Translations under genes and position numbers: made by a program
Part shown: positions 25,811-33,609 of the stretch, one piece after another
How the letters are laid out: each line of letters starts with the position of its first letter
Numbering within the stretch: the first letter of the stretch is position 1
The notes under the pieces: model-generated
What the model saw: the letters and a program-made list of their open reading frames with translations, nothing else
The model's database searches: none
What the model was told of the DNA's origin: nothing
DNA from: an archaeon
Lineage (GTDB): Archaea > Asgardarchaeota > Thorarchaeia > Thorarchaeales > Thorarchaeaceae
Length of the DNA stretch: 48,875 bases
Assembly (NCBI GenBank): GCA_024276825.1
Contig: JAJRWI010000056.1
Coordinates: forward strand, 1-48,875
Direction of reading: 5' to 3'

Positions 25811-27241
25811 TCACCTCACAGTGTAATTCTTGCGTACAAGAATCTCAAGTGCCATGTACAGACACAAGACGGCTATTCCTGCCACGAAGAACATGATACC
25901 AACATCAATCATTAGAAAGTAAAATGATGTGTCAGCACCAAGCGTTGTGAACATGTAGGGCACTGCAAATCCAAAGGCCAAAATGCTTCCTATTGTTAGA
26001 ATCCAGCCGATCACTTCTTTTATGACACCCTTGATTCCAAGATAATCGATGGTGAGCAAAAGAATCATGATTGCGGACAAGGTGGCCAGAACATGCCAGT
26101 GTCCCACTGCAATGGTTCTCTCAATGTCCCATGGTCCAGCCCGAAAGTCCTCGAGATTGATTGCAAGATAAATGCCCGGTATTGCCATAGTAATTATGAC
26201 CCAGATAAAGAGAAAGTATAGGCCAAATAGCGATGAGTTTTTGAATATGGAGATTATCTTGCGTCCTATGGATGCAGAATCATATTCATCACCCAACACG
26301 TCGCGACTGATCTTTCGCCAACCTTCAATGGCAAGAATTATAGCTGCCATGAGTGCAAAGGTTGCACCAACATTGATGACGGTGTGAGCCTTCTCATAGC
26401 CAATAGGAACGAGCCAGCTTCCTGCAGTAGTTATAATTGTTCCAAGAATTGCAAATATCATCGATATGAAGTATATCTTGCCAGTTTGTTGAGGATTAGT
26501 GTATCTGAAAACGAGAAGGAGAATGATAAAGTCGATCAATGTGAGCATTATATGCAGATGGCCAATGATTCCGCGCTCAAAGATATTATGCTCAACTCTG
26601 AGGAGGTCTTCCATCAGTGCTGCTTCAAAGCCATTTCCAAAATATGCACCCACTGCGGCCCCGAGCATCGCTGAACCAAGTAAGCAAATGCCCACAATCA
26701 CCAAGCTGAGTTGACCAAGGTGCACACTGCCAATATAGGGTCCTTCACTGTGCCCTGGAAAGCTCCTTGTTGGCCAGACGCCTATGACTAGAAGTATCCC
26801 ACTAAAGAACACCAGTGTCAATCCAACAAGAAACAGCGCATGAACAATCCAGTTCTCAACTAGGATGTAAGCAAAAGTCAGTCCAGAGAGAGAGGTCAGG
26901 ATGAATCCTGGAAGTATTGACCACTTAACAAGATTCTCATATTTTGGTCTTACATCCATTAAATCCAATATATAGAATACTAGAGCACCAAGAAATGTTA
27001 TCGCCAATGAATGATAGACCATAATTATTCTCGCAACCCGATGAGTTTCCTCAAGTTGTATTGGTATGAGTGGCGCACCGAAAATCTGGACAACAGGCTC
27101 AGAAAAGGTTGTAAGAAAGATTATGAGCAGAAACTCATATACAATTGTAAATGTGATCAGTCCTGGATAGGACTGCAACCATTTCCAAAAGCCCTTTTCT
27201 TCAGTATTAGCCACTTCAGGTCCAATTTGCGTTGACTCCAT
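25811..27241 (-). CDS. 12-TM His-rich protein, remote heme-copper-oxidase subunit I-like
   Basis: 476 residues with about twelve membrane helices, the count of heme-copper oxidase (HCO) subunit I. Histidines lie where heme ligands are expected: H77 in helix 2 (IMVYHSLAITF), H228 and H230 in helix 6 (GIIGHLHIML), H286 before helix 8, and H381 and H383 as HxH in helix 10 (AVGHWHVLATL). The adjacent His pair that holds CuB in helix 7 is absent, as is a His-Tyr crosslink motif. It is cotranscribed with heme O synthase. The best reading is a divergent HCO-superfamily or other di-heme membrane protein. The redox reaction is unknown. GAGGAT precedes the ATG and a TATA-like acatataata lies upstream. 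Confidence 0.6.
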   Translation of the reverse strand: MESTQIGPEVANTEEKGFWKWLQSYPGLITFTIVYEFLLIIFLTTFSEPVVQIFGAPLIPIQLEETHRVARIIMVYHSLAITFLGALVFYILDLMDVRPKYENLVKWSILPGFILTSLSGLTFAYILVENWIVHALFLVGLTLVFFSGILLVIGVWPTRSFPGHSEGPYIGSVHLGQLSLVIVGICLLGSAMLGAAVGAYFGNGFEAALMEDLLRVEHNIFERGIIGHLHIMLTLIDFIILLLVFRYTNPQQTGKIYFISMIFAILGTIITTAGSWLVPIGYEKAHTVINVGATFALMAAIILAIEGWRKISRDVLGDEYDSASIGRKIISIFKNSSLFGLYFLFIWVIITMAIPGIYLAINLEDFRAGPWDIERTIAVGHWHVLATLSAIMILLLTIDYLGIKGVIKEVIGWILTIGSILAFGFAVPYMFTTLGADTSFYFLMIDVGIMFFVAGIAVLCLYMALEILVRKNYTVR

Positions 27242-27331
27242 GGCAATATCCTCGGTCTTTTTTTCAGAATTTGCTAATATTATATGTTCCCTAACATAAC
27301 AGATAGCAAGTAATTATTTCGTAAGCGAACG

Positions 27332-27371
27332 AAAAAAAAAGGTAGAGAGGGATGAAAATGCGTTTCATCCC
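27332..27371 (-). terminator. Strong hairpin terminator after the 7-TM gene
   Basis: GGGATGAAA-atgcg-TTTCATCCC is a perfect 9-bp stem. On the minus strand it is followed a few bases later by a run of nine T (the complement of 27332-27340). It lies 24 bases after the 7-TM stop codon and separates that transcript from the oxidase-like operon. Confidence 0.75.
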
Positions 27372-27394
27372 ATCTCTTTTTCGGGCATGGTCAA

Positions 27395-28051
27395 TCACTT
27401 GAACACTGGATTATTGGCCCTCCATCTAGTGGGCATGAACACACCTAGGAAGAAGAATAGGCCAACAATGAGTAATAGAATTGGAAGGACTGCAACTATT
27501 TGATCCAGTGTCATGATTGGTGACGAAGTCGCTGCGAAGGCCAGCAAAACGCCACCCATTGAGATTGATATTCCTCCTAGTGAGAAGAAGATGGAGGCCA
27601 TCTCGGTTTCCTTCTTTGCGGCGGCGAGGAGCGGAATAAGAACTATGATTAGACCACTGGGTATATGGACGGCCATGAGTGTTATTGAGGCATATCCTGA
27701 AAGGCCTGCAATGCCATAACGGGCCAAAAACTGGATGGCAATGAGAATTACTGAATACAACAGGAAGTACAGGCCAAAGGGTTTCTCTGCATATAATGCA
27801 TAGAGTAATCCAACAGCTAAGAATGCCGGAATTAATGTTGTAATGACAGGGATTATTGGTTCGAATAGAATAGTCCAGTCAACTAAGACAATAAGCAGGC
27901 CAGCTAAGAACAGGACTATAAAGCTAATTGCCCATAGTAAGTGATAGATCTTCTTGTTCTTAAGGTAGTCCAGCAGCAGGAATATTGCACCAAGCAATGC
28001 AACAATTCCAGTGAGTAGCAGAAGCACCACGGCTGTAATGTCAGTAAGCAT
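27395..28051 (-). CDS. 7-TM membrane protein of the oxidase-like locus
   Basis: About 218 residues and seven membrane helices with very short loops. ATG 28051 is chosen because AAGAGGTG lies about 6 bases upstream; the longer frame to 28099 lacks such support. Single histidines occur in two helices (KKIYHLLWAISF and MAVHIPSGLIIVL) and could bind heme, but no pair is obvious. I recognise no family; in outline it resembles 7-TM sensor or quinone-site modules. It lies between the HxlR regulator (divergent) and the oxidase-like/ctaB operon (same strand, separate terminator). Confidence 0.65.
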   Translation of the reverse strand: MLTDITAVVLLLLTGIVALLGAIFLLLDYLKNKKIYHLLWAISFIVLFLAGLLIVLVDWTILFEPIIPVITTLIPAFLAVGLLYALYAEKPFGLYFLLYSVILIAIQFLARYGIAGLSGYASITLMAVHIPSGLIIVLIPLLAAAKKETEMASIFFSLGGISISMGGVLLAFAATSSPIMTLDQIVAVLPILLLIVGLFFFLGVFMPTRWRANNPVFK

Positions 28052-28137
28052 TTCAACACCTCTTAATGTGGATAATGTTAGCTGTTTAGACAAAACCAAT
28101 AAAAAAAGAGAATAGTGGGCTTTTCATTAGAGGGTAA

Positions 28138-28154
28138 TGAAACAGTAAGTTTCA
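28138..28154. promoter_or_regulatory. 6-bp inverted repeat in the HxlR / 7-TM intergenic region
   Basis: TGAAAC-agtaa-GTTTCA is a perfect 6-bp inverted repeat with a 5-base spacer. It is a possible secondary operator beside the larger repeat at 28179-28198. Confidence 0.3.
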
Positions 28155-28178
28155 GTAAACATAAATAATGGGTGAAAA

Positions 28179-28198
28179 TTCTGCCAGATTTGGCAGAA
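28179..28198. promoter_or_regulatory. Perfect 8-4-8 inverted repeat before the HxlR gene
   Basis: TTCTGCCA-gatt-TGGCAGAA has perfect 8-bp arms. It lies 25 bases before the HxlR ATG, in the divergent region with the 7-TM gene. HxlR proteins are dimeric winged helices that bind such repeats, usually including their own promoter. Confidence 0.55.
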
Positions 28199-28223
28199 AC
28201 AATGTAGGACTTGAGAATGTACG

Positions 28224-28670
28224 ATGAAGCAAGAAGATATGTGTTCTGTAGTTTATGCATTGAGGATCCTTGGGAAAAAATGGACTCCATGGATTCTATG
28301 TGAGCTACTGGTTGAGGACAACCAGTTCTTTTCAAATCTGCTTGAGAGGGTAATGAGCAGTAGTGGTACCAAGATATCTGCAAGAGTTCTGTCAGAGGTG
28401 CTCACAATCTTAGAAGAAGCTGGAATTGTCAGTCGAATTGTCGAAGCTGATACTATGCCAATCAGGGTCAGGTACTCTCTAACGCAGAAAGGCAGAGATT
28501 TTGGAATAGTTCTTGCAGTTCTTAAGGGCTGGGGAATTAAATGGGGGGGAGTGGAGCAAAAGCTGTGCAAGTCATTCAGATGTGTGCACAACAGTGTCCC
28601 AATGATAGACATTGACAAGATTAGAGGTATGTTGGACAAGCGTCCCAGTGAGGATGAAAATTTAGAATAA
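28224..28670 (+). CDS. HxlR-family winged-helix transcriptional regulator
   Basis: 148 residues with the HxlR core: a Cys close to the N-terminus (DMCSVVYALRILGKKWTP), then ILCELL, the recognition segment ISARVLSEVLTILEEAGIV and the wing PIRVRYSLTQKG. In many family members the N-terminal Cys senses redox, aldehydes or quinones. The C-terminal 40 residues add two further Cys (KLCKSFRCVH), which is longer than the usual 110-residue proteins. It is divergent from the 7-TM gene, with a perfect inverted repeat between them, so it probably controls the heme O / oxidase-like locus. Confidence 0.85.
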   Translation: MKQEDMCSVVYALRILGKKWTPWILCELLVEDNQFFSNLLERVMSSSGTKISARVLSEVLTILEEAGIVSRIVEADTMPIRVRYSLTQKGRDFGIVLAVLKGWGIKWGGVEQKLCKSFRCVHNSVPMIDIDKIRGMLDKRPSEDENLE

Positions 28671-28860
28671 TCAACTATACATTTGTTTCGATTATTTAAT
28701 AGCAGGCCTCATGAAAGTATAATAGAGTAGTAAACAAGTAATCGACTTCTGAAGAACTCACTATCTATTTTATTATTGCCTAAAAAACGGAAAATACTGC
28801 ATAATCATGCCATATGCGCGATGATAATGGCACAAAGCAAATCATGGTGATTGATAATCC

Positions 28861-29760
28861 TTGAAAGCAACACATTACAGGAGCAGTATTGACAAACATG
28901 TTAGTTTGATCCTTGACCATATCTATGTAGACCTTGAAGAACATTCAGAGGACTCATTCTTGCTGGATATTGTTAAGACTATGCTGCTTGAGAAAAGGAT
29001 TCCAATTCATGGACTGATGCCACTTCTGGTCCATAAGAGCTACGGTGGCGATATAAAAGACATATTGCCAATTGCCAGTTCAATTGAGTTGTTGAAGGCT
29101 GCTATTGCAATTCATTATTCGTCCCAGCCTGTTTCTGATGGTCTTGAAACTAATGCTGCACTCGGCATATTATCTGGCAATTTGCTTATAGCTCACTCAA
29201 TCAATGCTCTGAGAAGCACTATGACAAGGGAGATCTTGACCCGTCTTAGTAATGCAATGATCGAACTCATCGATGCGTATGTTCAATTGGTAAGCATCAG
29301 TAGTAATGGGGGGTTCATACCAGATGTTGGCACTTACTCTAGGATTAATAGAAAATTAAGTACCGACTACCTTAGAGAGTCAGTAGATATGATATGCTCA
29401 TTGAATGAGATAAGTGGGTTTCAACATAGCATCATTATGAAAATGACAGACTATATTGGACTTGCATGGCAGTTGAAACAGGATTACAGTGCAGCTCTTG
29501 AGGTCTTAAGGCGTGATATCGAACTGCCGCGTGCTCTGATGAATTATCCGATGATCTATGCGATTGAAAAAAGCTCAATCAAGCCAATGAGGATGCCCAG
29601 TAGTGAAATAATTATAACATTGCTTTATGAAACTGACGCTTTAGAACATACTCGTCATTATGCAAGCTCAATTGTTATGCAAGCAGAACTACTATGCCAG
29701 AGATTGCCCATAAACAAGACAGAGGAGTTTTATGATCTGTTTGAGATGATTACCATCTAA
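28861..29760 (+). CDS. Polyprenyl-diphosphate-synthase-like protein without catalytic motifs
   Basis: 299 residues with the helix layout of trans-prenyl diphosphate synthases: LLVHKSYGGDIKDILPIASS, IELLKAAIAIHYSSQPVSDG and ILSGNLLIAHSINAL line up with the family's LA..AGG....LP.AAAIEL.HTA.LIHDD...D and AILAGD.L. The His of IHDD is kept (H85), but DDxxD is replaced by YSSQPVSD. The second Asp-rich motif (QIxDDxLD) is replaced by QLKQDYSAAL near residue 204. It should not make prenyl diphosphates. Start TTG 28861 is forced by a stop two codons upstream and supported by GGTGAT. A regulatory or substrate-binding subunit is possible. Confidence 0.6.
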   Translation: MKATHYRSSIDKHVSLILDHIYVDLEEHSEDSFLLDIVKTMLLEKRIPIHGLMPLLVHKSYGGDIKDILPIASSIELLKAAIAIHYSSQPVSDGLETNAALGILSGNLLIAHSINALRSTMTREILTRLSNAMIELIDAYVQLVSISSNGGFIPDVGTYSRINRKLSTDYLRESVDMICSLNEISGFQHSIIMKMTDYIGLAWQLKQDYSAALEVLRRDIELPRALMNYPMIYAIEKSSIKPMRMPSSEIIITLLYETDALEHTRHYASSIVMQAELLCQRLPINKTEEFYDLFEMITI

Positions 29761-29940
29761 CACAGTTCCAGTATTGAAAAAAGGCCTAGACATCAAATCT
29801 AATCCAACGCTCAATTGAGAATGAATTGGTCAAACGAGATATGTTGGACGTAAGATTGTTTTTAAGTAAAGTTTGAGAGTTTTTAGTAGATACCTTGTTG
29901 GAATATACAGGGTTGCTAAGATAACCAGGTGAAGAATAAT

Positions 29941-30495
29941 ATGGTCAAAGACCCAATTGCCAAAAGGATTAGGAAGAAAGCCGCTAAGGACATCAAGGGC
30001 GGCTTTATTGGAAAGATAACCCACTACATACCAGGTTGGCATGGCTATCAGGAGAAGGAGGAGCGCCGTGCAGCTGATAAGGTTCTCCGTGAGTTTCTTG
30101 CAGATCAACTACGACTTGTCAAACAGGACCTTGAAAAGCTGCAGATGATGGTAGTCGATTACAACTTGACTAAGACATGGGAAACATTTGATAGGATGTT
30201 GGCTCTCTGCGATAAGATTGAGTCTGCCATCAGATATGCTGATTACGGCTATGCAGCCTGGGGCTCCAAGGAGAAGATCAATGAGAAAGAGCTTGATAGA
30301 ATGTATGAGTTTGATGCAACTATCATCGACGACATTGGTAACATCAATGATGTTGTTGAGGAGTTCTTAGATGAGATGAATCAGGGCAACTTCGACAAGG
30401 CATGGGAGTACACTTATAGAATGTGGCAGATCTTCCAACGACTTGAGGAGAAATGGAACCAACGCGAGGGCTACATGAAGGGCTATCAAGAGTAG
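29941..30495 (+). CDS. Unknown conserved-looking helical protein
   Basis: 184 residues from ATG 29941, supported by AGGTGA 8 bases upstream (GTG 29929 is the alternative). A basic N-terminus (KRIRKKAAKDIKGG) is followed by IPGWHGYQEKEERRAADKVL, a Pro-Gly-Trp/Gly-Tyr element before a helix with the EKEERRAADKxLREFL pattern. The rest is acidic, helical and Trp/Tyr-rich. The same element occurs, as far as I recall, in uncharacterised prokaryotic proteins, but I cannot name the family. No membrane segment is seen. A hairpin terminator follows. Confidence 0.65.
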   Translation: MVKDPIAKRIRKKAAKDIKGGFIGKITHYIPGWHGYQEKEERRAADKVLREFLADQLRLVKQDLEKLQMMVVDYNLTKTWETFDRMLALCDKIESAIRYADYGYAAWGSKEKINEKELDRMYEFDATIIDDIGNINDVVEEFLDEMNQGNFDKAWEYTYRMWQIFQRLEEKWNQREGYMKGYQE

Positions 30496-30509
30496 ACGAT
30501 TCTTCATGG

Positions 30510-30550
30510 ATTCCAGGTGCAACCCTGGGATCTGCTCTTTTCTTTTTTAT
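30510..30550 (+). terminator. Hairpin terminator after the 29941 gene
   Basis: CCAGG-tgcaac-CCTGG is a 5-bp stem, followed about 10 bases later by CTTTTCTTTTTTAT. It lies shortly after the stop at 30495. Confidence 0.5.
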
Positions 30551-30552
30551 AA

Positions 30553-30932
30553 CATCCTAAAAGAGTAAAATATGACTTGATAATAGATCGCCTCCGCTAG
30601 TATAGTATGTTGCGAGCTATCTCACCTCAAGGCCAATTTGAAGCATTGGTGTATCCTGTTTGGGTTGCGCGTAGTCTGGAAAATTTTGGGTATCAGCAAC
30701 AATGCATTTGAGAGAACAACTGATGATTAAAGGAGAGGTTAGATAGTAAAGTTCAGTATGCATTGGCATCTACTGTACAATGTTATGAATGTCATCAGTG
30801 CCATTTATGAGCGAATATGTCTAAAATTTCCAATTTGCAATGAATGACTACCAATGCGAAGTTAAAATCTGTAAGTAAAATCGAGGCAATATTTGCAAAA
30901 ATGATGAAAAGCAAAATGTCTTCCGAAAGCCT
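30553..30932. other. Non-coding stretch between genes
   Basis: About 380 bases without a credible open frame on either strand. It is AT-rich towards the right (cttaaaatt-type runs), with a short Shine-Dalgarno-like AAAGGAGAGG at about 30730 not followed by a usable frame. I see no tRNA, box C/D pair or strong repeat. It may hold the promoter of the ICMT-like gene. Confidence 0.5.
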
Positions 30933-31559
30933 ATGCTAGACATTTTCATTGTAAGAATGGTTGCAGGAACTATTCTCATCACTTCAATTGTAGTCTTCTA
31001 TTGGATAAGTAGAAACAGAATCAGTAAGGAAGACAGGTCAGCAGAACCACCGACAAGAGAGGATGTTCAAGAACTTCTTCAGATGCTTTGGAAATCAGTT
31101 GCGATATATATCCCATTCATATCAATCATTCTGACGGTACTGTCACCAGAAATGATCTATGAAACCTGGTTTAGTCTATCCTTCACAGGAGATGAGATTG
31201 TTCAAATTGCGGGTATTGTCTTTTATCTGCTTGGAGCTGCTCTCCTAATATTTAGCAAAAGACATCTTGGCCGGTTTTTGGTTGTTGACATCATGGTGTC
31301 TAAGGAACATCAACTGATAACAACAGGACCTTATGCAAGAATTCGACATCCAATCTATACAGCAGTCATACTTCTAAATATCTCTGTGGTCTTGTTTACA
31401 CTCAACTTTCTTTTGGTTCTGAATCTCTTTGCTGCCATAGCCATTGCAAATTACAGGGCAACAATCGAGGAGGCATTGCTTTCATCTCAAGATGCCTTTG
31501 GTTCAGAATACAAGAGATACATGATGCGAACAGGCAGATTTCTTCCTAAGTTAAGATAA
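30933..31559 (+). CDS. Isoprenylcysteine carboxyl methyltransferase-like (ICMT/PEMT) membrane protein
   Basis: 208 residues with four to five membrane segments. The SAM-binding signature of the ICMT/phospholipid methyltransferase family is clear: LITTGPYARIRHPIYTAVIL, with RHPxY, followed by the C-terminal EEALLSSQDAFGSEYKRYM helix that closes the SAM pocket. Prokaryotic members methylate small molecules or lipids more often than prenylcysteine, and the substrate cannot be told here. It lies near a prenyl-synthase-like gene, which may or may not matter. The upstream spacer is long, so it probably has its own promoter. Confidence 0.8.
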   Translation: MLDIFIVRMVAGTILITSIVVFYWISRNRISKEDRSAEPPTREDVQELLQMLWKSVAIYIPFISIILTVLSPEMIYETWFSLSFTGDEIVQIAGIVFYLLGAALLIFSKRHLGRFLVVDIMVSKEHQLITTGPYARIRHPIYTAVILLNISVVLFTLNFLLVLNLFAAIAIANYRATIEEALLSSQDAFGSEYKRYMMRTGRFLPKLR

Positions 31560-31619
31560 ACCTCAAGTATCAGGACTTTTATCTACAAGTTCAGACAAAC
31601 ATAAACTGGAGAATGAGTC

Positions 31620-31805
31620 ATGCACTGCCCAAAATGCAACAAAGAAGTTGTTATCATGGCAATCTCTCTTCATTCCATATCAGAGGATGAACTTGAACTC
31701 CTTCGAAACAAGATCGAGTCCGAAGGGAGAATTATTCTGTTCAATCCCCCTCCTGTTGGCCCCTACATCTGTCCGATTTGTCATTCACAACTTCAAGAGG
31801 AATGA
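31620..31805 (+). CDS. Small zinc-ribbon protein
   Basis: 61 residues with two knuckles, MHCPKCNKEV at the N-terminus and YICPICHSQL at the C-terminus (CPxC ... CPxC), enclosing a helix (SEDELELLRNKIESEG) and NPPPVGPY. The spacing fits one structural zinc. GGAGA lies 8 to 10 bases before the ATG. Its small size leaves the role open; such ribbons bind nucleic acid or proteins. The overlapping frame starting at 31648 is a shadow. Confidence 0.6.
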   Translation: MHCPKCNKEVVIMAISLHSISEDELELLRNKIESEGRIILFNPPPVGPYICPICHSQLQEE

Positions 31806-31953
31806 CCATGCATATCTACGCCCATCCCTACAGCATTCAGTATATTGTTTAGATAAATGCGATATTATTCGAAGTATATTAGAAATAATTGCTAACAAGT
31901 AAATCTTTGATTTCCCTTAAATATCAGATTATACCTGGTCGTGAAGATATACA

Positions 31954-32304
31954 ATGATGGATCAGCATGATATGTCAATATGCCATAATGAACAGAACAC
32001 CAATCGTGACACAGTTCTTATCCAACTTAAGCAAATCACCGATGAATTCATTGACAATGCTGTGAAAAATACAGAACGAGAGAAACTTCTGGACTGTCAT
32101 AATCGACTTATTGATACCCTGATGAGGGTTTGGAATGAGGTTGAACAGGGAACGCTTAAGATCGACTGTAAAGCAATGTTAAGAAGTATCTGCAACATTA
32201 CATGTCCAGACCTCTTGACTCAAATAAACAGCATGGGCATTAACAAAGCACAATTAATACGCGAGCTCAGACTACTATCAAACACAATAAAGTTCATCTT
32301 TTGA
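31954..32304 (+). CDS. Unknown small helical protein
   Basis: 116 residues, mostly helix, with four Cys (including ICNITCPDLL). No clear zinc pattern or family is seen. The ATG pair at 31954/31957 lacks a strong ribosome site. It stands alone between the zinc-ribbon and MBL genes and has no competing frame. Confidence 0.45.
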   Translation: MMDQHDMSICHNEQNTNRDTVLIQLKQITDEFIDNAVKNTEREKLLDCHNRLIDTLMRVWNEVEQGTLKIDCKAMLRSICNITCPDLLTQINSMGINKAQLIRELRLLSNTIKFIF

Positions 32305-32360
32305 TTCGTGATTTAGAATAAGATTAATTGCCCTGTTATCCATTCATAATTTTGGTTATC

Positions 32361-33116
32361 ATGCGACTCACAGTATTGGGCTCTGGTACTTCATATCCAT
32401 ATCCATCAAGGGTTCAAGCAGGGATACTTGTTGAAACAAGGGAAACACCATTAATTTTTGATATTGGTTCAGGCATACTTCATAGACTTGTTCAGACTGG
32501 TGTTGAACTGACAGACATTGAACATGTCTTTTTCACGCATTTTCATATTGACCATTCTTCAGACTTTCTAACCTTCTATCAGACTTTATGGCTCTTGGGC
32601 TATGATATGACACTGAATTTACATGGACCATCTAACATTAGTGAGTGGTACAAGGGGCTCTTTGAGATTGCATACCCATACCTTCGCGATAAGTTCAATA
32701 TCGAGAGAGGAGTTCTTGATGAGAATGATGTAGTGTATATTGGAAGTGCGATAGTCACCACATGCCCAACATTGCACGGAAGTATTCCAAGCAGGGCATT
32801 TAGAATCGAAGAAGGTGGAAAATCAATTGTCTATTCGGGTGATACTGCCCCTTGTCAAGAGCTGATTGATCTTGCACACAAGACTGATGTGCTTGTGCAT
32901 GAGTGCAACTGGCTTGATGGCAATCATCCAAAGGGGGTTCACACGAGTCCATCGGAGCTTACCAAGATTATAGAGGCATGCGAGCCTAAGAAGGTCATAT
33001 TGACACATTTAGCCCCAGAGGTTGTAAATGATGAAGAACGTGTTCTTTCCATAACAAAAAGACGGACCAATGCTGAGATCTTGCTAGGTAAGGATCTCAT
33101 GACTATCGAGGTGTGA
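32361..33116 (+). CDS. Metallo-beta-lactamase-fold hydrolase, RNase Z-like
   Basis: About 251 residues. The MBL metal motifs are present: THFHIDHSSD (HxHxDH, about 59-65), a His in TLHGS, SGDTAPC (bridging Asp) and ILTHLAPE (last His). LGSGTSYPYPSR and FDIGSG at the N-terminus match the RNase Z / ElaC subgroup. The exosite arm of true tRNase Z is not obvious, so a general phosphodiesterase is also possible. ATG 32361 is chosen because MRLTVLGSG is the usual N-terminus; the frame extends to 32328. It ends exactly where the convergent 4-TM gene ends. Confidence 0.82.
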   Translation: MRLTVLGSGTSYPYPSRVQAGILVETRETPLIFDIGSGILHRLVQTGVELTDIEHVFFTHFHIDHSSDFLTFYQTLWLLGYDMTLNLHGPSNISEWYKGLFEIAYPYLRDKFNIERGVLDENDVVYIGSAIVTTCPTLHGSIPSRAFRIEEGGKSIVYSGDTAPCQELIDLAHKTDVLVHECNWLDGNHPKGVHTSPSELTKIIEACEPKKVILTHLAPEVVNDEERVLSITKRRTNAEILLGKDLMTIEV

Positions 33117-33542
33117 TCATTCGGGCAGATACATCTTTCTGATATTAATTAGACCAAACATTGCTGTTGCAACAAAGAGAGGAGCCAACATCGTCAAGCC
33201 TGTGAATTCAGGGAATAGCAAATATACTCCATGAAGTTCGTAATAGTAAGCATTGATTACGAAAAACACAAACCATGCAGTTGAGTGAATGATATTGAAA
33301 TAGGTTGCTATTCGTCCAAAGCGATTCTCAAGGACCCTAAGTAAATAAATGACCTCGCGAAACAGCCAAACCAATAGAAATAGTGTGGCAGCAATCATGT
33401 ACAACATTCCAATAATATATCCAATAGAGTAGATGATTGCTAATACCGCGATTAGATAAATCCACGTGACCATTGGATTGAAGTATCTAACATCAGACTG
33501 TGTGCGTTTCTCAGCACCACTATCAGAATTATCATCGGTCAA
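33117..33542 (-). CDS. Small 4-TM membrane protein
   Basis: 141 residues with a charged N-terminus (DDNSDSGAEKRTQSD) and four hydrophobic segments, the second pair separated by a conserved-looking VLENRFGRIATYFNIIH loop. The start at 33542 is a TTG and remains uncertain. No family was recognised. Its stop abuts the MBL gene's stop with no spacer. Confidence 0.55.
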   Translation of the reverse strand: MTDDNSDSGAEKRTQSDVRYFNPMVTWIYLIAVLAIIYSIGYIIGMLYMIAATLFLLVWLFREVIYLLRVLENRFGRIATYFNIIHSTAWFVFFVINAYYYELHGVYLLFPEFTGLTMLAPLFVATAMFGLINIRKMYLPE

Positions 33543-33609
33543 GATTATTCAGCAATACTAATCATTTTGAACTTATAACTGGGACCATGATAGCACATGA
33601 ACCACTATA

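Noticed and set aside
30586..30680. tRNA-like D-arm pattern (gcctccgctagtatagta)
   Set aside because: It resembles box A, but there is no T-arm GTTCRA nearby and no acceptor-stem complement to gcctccg.
30900..30950. Box C-like ATGATGA as a C/D guide RNA start
   Set aside because: No CUGA box D or internal C'/D' pair at the right distance.
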